Both the position numbers and the translations under genes were made by a program. DNA of 64,000 nucleotides, taken from positions 620,001 through 684,000 of the forward strand of contig NZ_CP047029.1 in assembly GCF_009796805.1 (NCBI RefSeq), read 5' to 3'. This DNA comes from Algibacter sp. L1A34. GTDB lineage: Bacteria; Bacteroidota; Bacteroidia; Flavobacteriales; Flavobacteriaceae. The notes below the pieces were generated by a model. The model was not told the DNA's origin and made no database searches. It saw nothing but the letters and a program-made list of their open reading frames with translations. This document shows positions 38,629 through 45,702 of the stretch, one piece after another. Position 1 is the stretch's first letter. Each line of letters opens with the position of its first letter.

Positions 38629-39036
38629 ACCAAAGAAAATTTTGCAATTACGAAAGTGGTTGAAAATCGGGAAACTACACTTAAAAAGGATGAAATTAAA
38701 AAACATTTCGAAGGATATTAGAACCATAAAGATATAGTTGAAACAACTATTAAAGAGGAAAATATTTGTACTTATTCTCAAATTAATGACAATGGTAAAT
38801 ATTATGCAACTCAATATTTTAATAGAAGATATAGTGAGACCTTGAACAAAGAAAACAAGAAAAACTATAGTGTGTTTGAAAGAGATTCTTATCTATTTGA
38901 CTTCGAATTGAATAACGTTGAGGATATAGAATATGAATTCAGGAAAATGAAACAAACTGTGTTAAATCGAGTGGAATACGATGAAACCTTTTTGAATTCA
39001 TTTTACAAACGAGAAATAAGTAAGAAATCGGAATAA
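38611..39036 (+). pseudogene. Broken orphan gene, 5' end lost into a repeat
   Basis: One frame runs from CSNTQLTKENFAITK at 38611 through TAG at 38719-38721 to TAA at 39036. After the stop the same frame continues for over 100 codons (NHKDIVETTIKEEN...FYKREISKKSE). The open 3' part from 38842 could be read as a 64-residue ORF, but it is more simply the C-terminus of the larger gene. The N-terminus is absent: the frame closes at 38602 inside the repeat. The first residues (SCSNT) look like a mature lipoprotein start. No family is recognised. Confidence 0.6.
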
Positions 39037-39043
39037 AAAACTA

Positions 39044-39085
39044 TTGGCAACAACCTTAGCAATAATTCCACATGCAAAAAAAACG
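39044..39085 (+). repeat. Short cassette-edge repeat copy
   Basis: TTGGCAACAACCTTAGCAATAATTCCACATGCAAAAAAAA follows the broken gene's stop. The GGCAAC start and the ATGCAAAAAAA end match the left and right ends of the longer copies; the middle is missing. Confidence 0.45.
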
Positions 39086-39214
39086 GTAATTCCTTAAGCT
39101 TACCAGTAAAAGCCTATCGGAATTTTGATAAAATTATTAGATTTACAAAAAAGCTAATTAACTGAATGTCAAAAATGAAATTAACGTTAAACATGATTAA
39201 ATTCTGAACAAAAA

Positions 39215-39808
39215 ATGACCCCAAAACAGATTGAAAGAATAAAAAATAAAATCGGAAAAATAAAACGTGAACTTGCAGCAGACAAAAAGCATTGGGGCGG
39301 ATTTTATCATGACGGTAGAGGACTTAGATATCTGCCACCAGAATTATATTTAAAATTAAACGATTATTCAGGAGCTTTGAGATACTTTAACTGGTTTGAT
39401 AAAAATTTTCCTGAAGACTCTGGATTTCCAATATTTCTTTTTGAATGGACAATTACACTTTTCAAAAAGAAGAAAATCCACCTAGCTGAAAAAAAAGCCT
39501 TGGAAACATTTTATTCTAATAATTATTTAATTGATATATTTTTAGGAAATGACATACTAGATTTTAGTAAATCTGAAAATTCAAATTGGGAATGCTCAAG
39601 CCTAGTAGAAAATTTAAAATATTCGAAAAGCCAAGAAGAACTCAATGATTTCGCTAAATGGATCGAAAACTTTACCAAAACGGAAACATTTTATAGTTTC
39701 GCTAATACATTAATTAAAATTCAATCAAAACTAATAACAGAACCTGTAGGTAAAAAGAGATCAGAACTTATAAATAAAAAATATAAATTACTCGAAAATT
39801 TAAAATAA
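39215..39808 (+). CDS. TPR-like cassette protein of unknown function
   Basis: The 197-residue soluble protein has an N-terminal basic helix (QIERIKNKIGKIKRELAADK), a conserved-looking HWGGFYHDGRGLRYLPPELY block and then helices of tetratricopeptide character (YSGALRYFNWFDKNFPEDSG, FPIFLFEWTITLFKKKKIH). Similar proteins occur as isolated cassettes in flavobacteria, to my recollection, but no function is known. It is intact and flanked on both sides by the cassette-edge repeats. Confidence 0.65.
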   Translation: MTPKQIERIKNKIGKIKRELAADKKHWGGFYHDGRGLRYLPPELYLKLNDYSGALRYFNWFDKNFPEDSGFPIFLFEWTITLFKKKKIHLAEKKALETFYSNNYLIDIFLGNDILDFSKSENSNWECSSLVENLKYSKSQEELNDFAKWIENFTKTETFYSFANTLIKIQSKLITEPVGKKRSELINKKYKLLENLK

Positions 39809-39811
39809 AAA

Positions 39812-39912
39812 CTACTGCCAACGTGTATAATTAATTGCTATGGCAAGTACTTATTTGGAAAATTCCTTCAGGATTTTTTCTTGTGTTCGTTTCTGTTTAC
39901 TAAATCAGTTGC
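39812..39912 (+). repeat. Cassette-edge repeat, variant B copy 2
   Basis: CTACTGCCAACGTGTATAATTAATTGCTATGG...TTTGGAAAATTCCTTCAGGATTTTTTCTTGTGTTCGTTTCTGTTTACTAAATCAGTTGC is alignable with 38528-38612. It begins six bases after the TPR-like gene's stop and runs into the 5' end of the next broken gene. Confidence 0.7.
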
Positions 39913-40661
39913 TAAAAAGAAAGAGATTTATTATCTAGTACAATTTGATTGTAAAACAGATGTAGATGACCTTCATACTGTAGCTGCCTTAGTAACTTTG
40001 ATGTCTGATCCCGAATTTTCAAAAACACAATACCATGCAGTTGCCGGTACATATGACACTCAGGAAGGTTTATATGTTCCGTCTAATGATTTATTTCAAC
40101 TCTCCTTTGGAAATAACTGGACAGACGCAATTGAAAATTTTAAAGACGCAATTGAAAAAGTTAAGGTTATTGCCTTAAAAACGCTTATAAAGCAAGGGAA
40201 TATTTGGATTGCAGAAGCAGGTCAATCTGATTTTACGGCTAGACTAATAAAAGCTATTCAATTAGACTTACCTGAAATAAATGTTTCAAAACGTATTCAT
40301 GTAATACAACATAGCGATTGGAATGAAAACCCCACTTCTACGGAGAGTCTTCAATTTGTAAAAGAAAATTCTAACGATCAGAAAATTTCCGATGGAAATA
40401 CTGTTGGAAATGGAACTCCTGGATTTCGTGACCCTGAATATACCTATTGAAATGATAAAATCATAAATCAAAAGTTGATTGAAGTATGGCAGCTTGCAAC
40501 AGATTTATCAAATAAATACAATGGAAAAGACGGACGCTATAATAACAAGGCTATTTCGGTTGGAGGATTAGACTTCTCATACTTTTCTGAAGTTTGTTGG
40601 ATTTTGGGAATACAAAACATTTAAAGATACAGAACAGTTCTTTAATATTTATTCTCATTAA
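39894..40661 (+). pseudogene. Nucleoside-hydrolase-like gene, 5' truncated and broken
   Basis: The frame encodes YYLVQFDCKTDVDDLHTVAA, whose DCKTDVDD resembles the calcium-binding Asp cluster of nucleoside hydrolase-fold proteins (DUF1593-like). IAEAGQSDFTARLIKAI and VGNGTPGFRDPEYTY follow. TGA at 40448-40450 interrupts it; translation resumes in frame (NDKIINQKLIEVWQLATDLS, GGLDFSYFSEVCWILGIQ). A one-base shift near 40620 then separates the last residues (KDTEQFFNIYSH, stop at 40661). No signal peptide remains: the 5' end merges with the repeat. Three lesions make this a pseudogene. Confidence 0.7.
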
Positions 40662-40737
40662 AAATACCTGATATTTATTTAGTCAAAGATTAAATAGTTA
40701 AAAAATTGTCATTATTGTTTATTTACTTTAAAAAACA

Positions 40738-40882
40738 AACTGTTACCAATAATGTATAAAAATAATAGCCGTAAATTCAAGAGTTTTATCCCGCTTCAGC
40801 TTTCTTGATAACTTAAAAGTAAAGCGCTACGCAGTCAGTTACTATTTCTATACACAAACTTTGTGTGCAATGCAAAAAAAAT
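40738..40882 (+). repeat. Cassette-edge repeat, variant A copy 1
   Basis: ACTGTTACCAATAATGTATAAAAATAATAGCCG...GCTACGCAGTCAGTTAC and the terminal hairpin ACACAAActTTGTGT followed by AATGCAAAAAAA. This 145-bp element lies between the broken hydrolase gene and the first FMN riboswitch. The right end recurs at 43770-43794. Confidence 0.65.
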
Positions 40883-40924
40883 CCCAAAGTTTTGATATCC
40901 TCATTAAAATAGAAAATTATTTAC

Positions 40925-40932
40925 TAATTTTG
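40925..40932 (+). promoter_or_regulatory. -7 element upstream of riboswitch 1
   Basis: TAATTTTG matches TAnnTTTG and lies nine bases before the FMN aptamer. No -33 box was found at the standard spacing. Confidence 0.45.
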
Positions 40933-40940
40933 AGTTGAAT

Positions 40941-41053
40941 TTCTTCGGGGCAGAGTGCAATTCTCTACCGGCGGTAAAAGTCCGCGACTCCTTGAAAAAG
41001 GACTGATTTGGTGAAACTCCAAAACCGACAGTTAAAGTCTGGATGAGAGAAGA
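40941..41053 (+). ncRNA. FMN riboswitch (RFN element) controlling ribB
   Basis: The conserved RFN landmarks appear in order: TTCTTCGGGGCAG, ATTCTCTACCGGCGGT, AGTCCGCGACTCC, GATTTGGTGAAACTCCAAAACCGACAGT, TAAAGTCTGGATGAGAGAAGA. FMN binding represses the downstream riboflavin gene. About 30-50 bases downstream, ATGCAATTGAT and ATCAGTTGTGTAT can pair (with G-U pairs) and may form the expression platform. The ribB start lies at 41159. Confidence 0.95.
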
Positions 41054-41158
41054 AAAAGTCTATCACTTAACTATGCAATTGATATAAATCAGTTGTGTAT
41101 TATATTGCTGTACACTTTGCTCAGAAGAATTAATACTAATAATTTAAAAGTAGCAAAG

Positions 41159-41827
41159 ATGAATAGTTTAAAAACATTTGGAAAAAACAGCGTAGAAAGA
41201 GTTAATAATGCTGTTGAAAAATTACAACAAGGTTTCGGAATATTACTTGTAGATGATGAAAATAGAGAAAATGAAGGTGATATTATTTTTTCTGCCGAAA
41301 AAATGACAGAAAAAGATATGGCTTTAATGATCCGAGAATGTAGTGGAATAGTATGTCTCTGTTTAACTGAAGAAAAAAGTAAAAGTCTTCAATTAAAACC
41401 AATGGTTACTAATAATACAAGTAAAAACCAAACAGCATTTACCATATCAATTGAAGCAAAAAAAGGAGTAACTACAGGTGTATCGGCAAAGGATAGATTA
41501 CAAACAATAAAAACAGCTATTTCAGAAAAAGCTAAACCAGAAGATTTATCACATCCAGGTCACGTATTTCCTCTATTAGCGCAAAGTGATGGCGTTTTTA
41601 AAAGACGAGGTCATACAGAAGGAAGCATAGATTTAATGAAAATATCAGGTTTAAGAGATGTTGCTGTTTTGTGTGAATTAACAAATATTGATGGCACAAT
41701 GTCACGACTTCCTGAAATTTGTGAATTTGCAAACAAGCATAATATGACGGTTGTTACTATTGAAGATATTTTTCAGTATAGAATGATAACTGAGAAAAAA
41801 ATGGAAAAGCTTGAGGTAATAAATTAG
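41159..41827 (+). CDS. ribB: 3,4-dihydroxy-2-butanone 4-phosphate synthase
   Basis: RibB converts ribulose 5-phosphate to DHBP and formate, supplying the four-carbon unit of riboflavin. The 222-residue single-domain protein has the acidic active-site loop [51 protein letters not shown] and the [11 protein letters not shown] motif. It lacks the GTP cyclohydrolase II domain often fused to it, so it is a stand-alone RibB. I use the ATG at 41159; an in-frame codon at 41093 would start in the leader. An FMN riboswitch precedes it. Confidence 0.93.
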   Translation: MNSLKTFGKNSVERVNNAVEKLQQGFGILLVDDENRENEGDIIFSAEKMTEKDMALMIRECSGIVCLCLTEEKSKSLQLKPMVTNNTSKNQTAFTISIEAKKGVTTGVSAKDRLQTIKTAISEKAKPEDLSHPGHVFPLLAQSDGVFKRRGHTEGSIDLMKISGLRDVAVLCELTNIDGTMSRLPEICEFANKHNMTVVTIEDIFQYRMITEKKMEKLEVIN

Positions 41828-41931
41828 CAGAGTACAACTTTGGTTATACTAAACCGTTGCCAACCATTTCCTCTATTTCTAGGTGGATTAATTTGATAAA
41901 AAACCACAATACATCTAAAAAATTATAAAAT

Positions 41932-42678
41932 ATGAAATACATTTTATTACTCGGACTATTCTTATTACAATTCACCGGTTATTCACAATCACTTGATCAA
42001 AAATCGAGTTCTAACAAAGATAATGACAAGTTGCTATTAACAATCTTTCTTAAACATGATCAAAGCATGAATTTAAATGAGATTGAAAAAATAAGAACGG
42101 ATCAAGGGTTTTATGTAAATCTCCCTCCAGAAGGAGTTTCTGTAGTTAATTGGTTTGTAGTTATGGGACTTGGCCAGGTGGTTGTATTAGAACTTCCTGC
42201 TTCAAAATTATCAGCTGTGAATTTGGCAATTGAGAGAACCGCATGGAAGGCTTTTACAACAGAAATTTATCCAACGTACAATTTGTATCCTATCATAGAA
42301 AATAAGTTGAAAAATAAGTCAAAGGTGACACTTAATTCAAAACCTATTTTTGAAAAAGAAAAAGATGATAAGTTGTTATTAACGGTCTTTCTTAAACATG
42401 ATCAGAGTATGAATTTAAATGAGATTGAAAAAATAAGAACCAATCAAAGGTTTTATGAAAATCTCCCTCCAGAAGGAGTTTCTGTAGTTAATTGGTTTGT
42501 GGTTATGGGACTTGGCCAAGTGGTTGTATTAGAGCTTCCTGCTTCAAAATTATCAGCTGTAAATTTAGCTATTGAGAGAACCGCATGGAAAGCTTTTACA
42601 ACAGATATTTATCCAACGTACAACTTATATCCTATCATAGAAAATAAATTAAAGAATAAGTCAAAGGTAGAATACTAG
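41932..42678 (+). CDS. Secreted protein with two near-identical internal repeats
   Basis: The 248-residue protein has a signal peptide (ending TGYSQ) and two copies of a roughly 95-residue unit (LLLTIFLKHDQSMNLNEIEK ... AFTTEIYPTYNLYPIIENKL), offset by exactly 114 codons (342 bases). Only a few residues differ between them (DQGFYV/NQRFYE, TEIY/TDIY). The unit's strand-helix pattern could be a ferredoxin-like dimeric alpha/beta barrel, which two fused copies would form intramolecularly, but this is inference. It follows ribB in the accessory region. Confidence 0.75.
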   Translation: MKYILLLGLFLLQFTGYSQSLDQKSSSNKDNDKLLLTIFLKHDQSMNLNEIEKIRTDQGFYVNLPPEGVSVVNWFVVMGLGQVVVLELPASKLSAVNLAIERTAWKAFTTEIYPTYNLYPIIENKLKNKSKVTLNSKPIFEKEKDDKLLLTVFLKHDQSMNLNEIEKIRTNQRFYENLPPEGVSVVNWFVVMGLGQVVVLELPASKLSAVNLAIERTAWKAFTTDIYPTYNLYPIIENKLKNKSKVEY

Positions 42679-42753
42679 AATTTAAATGAATATCAACAGT
42701 CAAACAAACTTAATATAAGCTTTGGGTTACACAGTATAAAAATAAAAGTAATT

Positions 42754-42846
42754 ATGGTAATTTACGCAATTGGAGATATACATGGCAGTATAAACGCATT
42801 AGGCAACACGCACCAATTACAAATAATAAACATAAATTATGAATAA
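42754..42846 (+). pseudogene. Truncated serine/threonine phosphatase-like gene start
   Basis: ATG at 42754 begins MVIYAIGDIHGSINALGNTH; YAIGDIHG is the first metal-binding motif of calcineurin-like (PPP-type) phosphoesterases, followed here by only about ten further residues and a stop at 42846. After INAL the sequence changes to GGCAACACGCACC, resembling cassette-edge repeat ends, so the rest of the gene was apparently removed by recombination. It overlaps the next gene's start. Confidence 0.6.
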
Positions 42847-43690
42847 ATTAAAATTAGGTTGGATTGGTCTTGGTAATATGGGCAATCCAATGGCAAAGAA
42901 TCTGATAAAAGCCGGCTTTGAGGTGGTCGTATTTAACCGGACAAAAGAAAAGGAAACAGAATTCATAGAGTCTGGGGCAAAGTCAGCAGACAGCCCGCAA
43001 CATCTGCTTGAAATTTGCGATGTGGTTTTCACCATGTTGTCGAATGATGAGGCGGTAAAAGCGGTTTTCGAAGGAGAGTCGGGATTACTGGCTAAAGAGC
43101 AACCTGGAAAACTCATTATCAATATGAGTACGGTATCTCCCGATACCTCCCGTTATTTGTCCAAAATCAGCAGTAAACATCAGCTTGAATTTTTGGAGGC
43201 ACCTGTCTCCGGAAGTGTCAAACCGGCTCAAGATGGAACCCTGATTATTCTGGTTGGCGGAACTGTAGAGAGCTACAATAAAGCCAAGCCAATATTTGAT
43301 GTTCTTGGGAAATTTTCGCATCATCTGGGAGCTATTGGTGTAGGAAGTTCTGCAAAACTAGCGATTAATTACCTGCTTGGACTTAACCTTCAGGGGCTGG
43401 CCGAAACCGTTCTGTTTGCTGAAAAGAACGGCGTGAGTCGTGAAGATATGCTTGCCATTGTTAATGAAGGAGCCTGCGGCAACGGCATTACCAAATTGAA
43501 ATCTTCATCAATTATAAATAATTCTTTTCCCGCCGCTTTTGCGCTAAAACATCTGGTCAAAGATTTACGATTGGCAAAAGAAGCCGGACTGGATGCGCCG
43601 TTAATAAATCCTTTGTTCGACAGTTTTAATCATGCGCATGATATGGGTTTGGGTAACGAAGACGTAATGGCAATTATGAAAAGTCTCTAG
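42839..43690 (+). CDS. NAD(P)-dependent beta-hydroxyacid dehydrogenase family oxidoreductase
   Basis: The 283-residue enzyme has the Rossmann loop GWIGLGNMGNPMAKNLIKAG, NRT at the NADP-type position (Asn-Arg-Thr after strand 2), EAPVSGSVKPAQDGTL (substrate site), and the catalytic Lys in GVGSSAKLAINYLLGL. It belongs to the 3-hydroxyisobutyrate/glyoxylate-succinic semialdehyde reductase group; substrate unknown. G+C is clearly higher than its neighbours (28 of 60 bases at 43021-43080 against 18 of 60 in ribB at 41221-41280), suggesting acquisition from another lineage. It is intact. Confidence 0.85.
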   Translation: MNKLKLGWIGLGNMGNPMAKNLIKAGFEVVVFNRTKEKETEFIESGAKSADSPQHLLEICDVVFTMLSNDEAVKAVFEGESGLLAKEQPGKLIINMSTVSPDTSRYLSKISSKHQLEFLEAPVSGSVKPAQDGTLIILVGGTVESYNKAKPIFDVLGKFSHHLGAIGVGSSAKLAINYLLGLNLQGLAETVLFAEKNGVSREDMLAIVNEGACGNGITKLKSSSIINNSFPAAFALKHLVKDLRLAKEAGLDAPLINPLFDSFNHAHDMGLGNEDVMAIMKSL

Positions 43691-43726
43691 CAAAAATAGT
43701 CCTAATTTCAAGGGAGTTACATTTAA

Positions 43727-43794
43727 TAAAGTTTGTAGCGGTTTCACAGAGAAATGCTTCTTACACCAGCCGTTTTGTGTAATGCAAAAAAATG
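43727..43794 (+). repeat. Cassette-edge repeat, variant A copy 2 (right part)
   Basis: GTTTGTAGCGG...TTACACcagccgttttGTGTAATGCAAAAAAA keeps the terminal hairpin and the ATGCAAAAAAA end of the copy at 40738-40882. It lies just upstream of the second FMN riboswitch, as copy 1 lies upstream of the first. Confidence 0.55.
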
Positions 43795-43848
43795 AGTGAG
43801 AGCCGAGCAAAAGTGTTTGTAAATTAACAAGAATGATAAAATAAGATA

Positions 43849-43856
43849 TATTTTTG
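43849..43856 (+). promoter_or_regulatory. -7 element upstream of riboswitch 2
   Basis: TATTTTTG matches TAnnTTTG, nine bases before the second aptamer, the same distance as for copy 1. Confidence 0.45.
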
Positions 43857-43864
43857 ATTAAATT

Positions 43865-43977
43865 TTCTTCGGGGCAGGGTGTAATTCCTTACCGGCGGTT
43901 AGAGTCCGCGACTCCTTGAAAAAGGATTGATTTGGCGAAACGCCAAAACCGACAGTTAAAGTCTGGATGTGAGAAGA
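43865..43977 (+). ncRNA. Second FMN riboswitch (RFN element)
   Basis: TTCTTCGGGGCAGGG, ATTCCTTACCGGCGGT, AGTCCGCGACTCC, GATTTGGCGAAACGCCAAAACCGACAGT and TAAAGTCTGGATGTGAGAAGA give a complete aptamer. Changes relative to copy 1 preserve pairing (TGGTGAAACTCCA becomes TGGCGAAACGCCA, an improved stem). A TATACAA/TTGTATA hairpin follows. The ribB copy it precedes is dead. Confidence 0.93.
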
Positions 43978-44072
43978 AAAAAACTTAACTATACAATTAA
44001 AATAAACTCACTTGTATAATTGATGTATGCTTTGCTCCGAAGATTTAATATTAATAAACTAAAGGAGTAATG

Positions 44073-44741
44073 ATGAAAAGTTTAAATTAATTTGGAAAGA
44101 ACAGTAAAGACAGAGTTGAAAAAGCTGTTTAAAAGTTGCAACAGGGTTTTGGAATTCTACTAGTAGATGATGAACATCGAGAAAATGAAGGAGATATTAT
44201 TTTTCTGCCGAGAAAATGACAGAAAAAGATATGGCTTTGATGATTAGAGAATGTAGTGGCATAGTGTGTCTTTGTTTGACAGAGGAAAAATGTAAGAATC
44301 TTTGTTTAAATCAAATGGTAAGGGAGAATACGAGTAAAAACCAAACGGCATTTACAATATCAATTGAAGCAAAAAATGATGTAACTACGGGAGTTTCTGC
44401 GCAAGATAGATTAACGACAATTAAAGCTGCTATTTCTCATAATGCAACACCTGAAGACTTGTCGCATCTAGGTCACGCATTTCCCTTGTTAGCTAGAAAA
44501 AATGGAGTATTTGAAAGAAGAGTACTTATAGAAGGAAGTATTGACTTAATGAAAATTTCAGGATTGGGAGAATCTTCAGTTTTATATGAATTGACTAATT
44601 ATAGATGGCACAATTTCGAAATTACCCGAGGTTTGTAGCTTCGCAGAAAAGCACAATATGACCGTAGTTTCTATTGAAGACATTTTCCAATATCGTAAAA
44701 TGAAAGAAAACATGAAAGAAGTATTAGAAATGGTTAATTAA
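44073..44741 (+). pseudogene. Decayed second copy of ribB
   Basis: Aligned to the intact ribB at 41159, this copy has stops at codon 6 (MKSLN then TAA) and in the KAV-stop-KLQQ region, a one-T deletion in the TTTTTT run of GDIIF near 44203, and a frame change after YELTN near 44600. The open middle (44216-44638) keeps [13 protein letters not shown] and TTGVSAQDRL, but the catalytic RRGHTEGS has become RRVLIEGS. The end MKEVLEMVN with TAA at 44741 is recognisable. It is clearly non-functional, while its riboswitch is preserved. Confidence 0.9.
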
Positions 44742-44757
44742 AAAGTACATACACACA

Positions 44758-45376
44758 ATCGGGTGGATGGCTCCGTCATCAAATGACGGAGTGAACCCTT
44801 CATTTCACCGCACGTGCGGGTCTCGTATACGGCGGTTCGTAAATCATCACACCAAAGCTCTTTTCTCCCTTGGCACTATTTTCTACTTTAAACATAAGCT
44901 ACCACTAGTGCTCCTATGCAAATTTTGAAGAGAATTTCGTTCAGTCCTTCCCTACTTGTGAGTCCATCGGAGGTATTAACTCTACTCGTTTCCTATAGGC
45001 ACTATAACCTCTGTTGACTTCTCCAAATAACCAACTCGTAGTTTTGGAAATCCTCCCAGGTAATGACATCTTCTTTCTCTAAATCACTGCCGTATCTACA
45101 TACTTACACTTTTGATAGTCTTAGGGCGTTACAATGATGTGCTTGCTTACCCGAGTAAATATGCCTCTCTATACAATTTATGTTCGTCAGTACCGAGTTT
45201 TGTAGTGGTATTTGCTCATTAATCAATCACAAATAACCTTCAGATAAAACCTCACGGTTTTCACCCTTGCAACTTACTAATGCTTCAAGACGTTACTCCT
45301 GCACATAAGGGACTTGCACCCTATAGATTAATTATTTACCTTTCCGCAAATAAAAGCATGCCCATGCTGGGCACAC
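44758..45376 (-). mobile_element. ORF-less group II intron
   Basis: Read on the minus strand, the element begins GTGTGCCCAGCATGGGCATG at 45376 (GUGYG-type 5' end) and continues with domain I-like sequence (GGTGCAAGTCCC; AAGTTGCAAGGGTG). It contains AACCGCCGTATACGAGACCC and GCACGTGCGGTG at about 44838-44806 as domain V, then a domain VI hairpin (GGGTTCACTCCGTCA/TGACGGAGCCATCCACCC, 44800-44761), ending ...CCGAT near 44758. At about 620 bases there is no reverse transcriptase/maturase frame, so splicing would need help in trans. Exact ends are uncertain by a few bases. Confidence 0.75.
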
Positions 45377-45702
45377 ACAATACCTATATCTAATAAGGGG
45401 TTCTGTACTTTTAATTCCCTTACTAGCCATAGCCTAAACATAAGCAATTTAAAAAAACCAGAAAAAGAGAATTAAACTTAAAAAATCCTCATAATGGGTT
45501 GATATGCGATTTGGACAGGAATAGACCCCTTGAAATTGTATTCATAGGAACTCTTATATTTGAAGAACCCACCATATTTTTGCGTTTGTTCCTTATTTCA
45601 ACTTTAATAGCTTCTATTGTAGGATTAAAAATAGTTTCCAACTGAAGTTAAATGAGTTAAAATCTCTTCAAAAAAAACATAACAGACAAACAATTTTCAA
45701 TA

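Noticed and set aside
38842-39036. A separate 64-residue gene
   Set aside because: The same frame continues upstream past a single TAG into coding-like sequence, so this is the 3' end of a pseudogene.
37033-40661. Anti-phage defence island
   Set aside because: The region looks accessory, but none of the proteins shows a nuclease, TIR, helicase, reverse transcriptase or toxin motif that I can recognise.
44216-44638. A functional short RibB
   Set aside because: It is the open middle of the decayed ribB copy and lacks both ends and the catalytic HTEG motif.
45490-45642. An open minus-strand stretch of about 51 codons between the intron and the sulfatase gene (contains MVGSSNIRVPMNTISRG)
   Set aside because: No credible start codon context and no family recognised; it may be a gene fragment, but the evidence is too thin to call.
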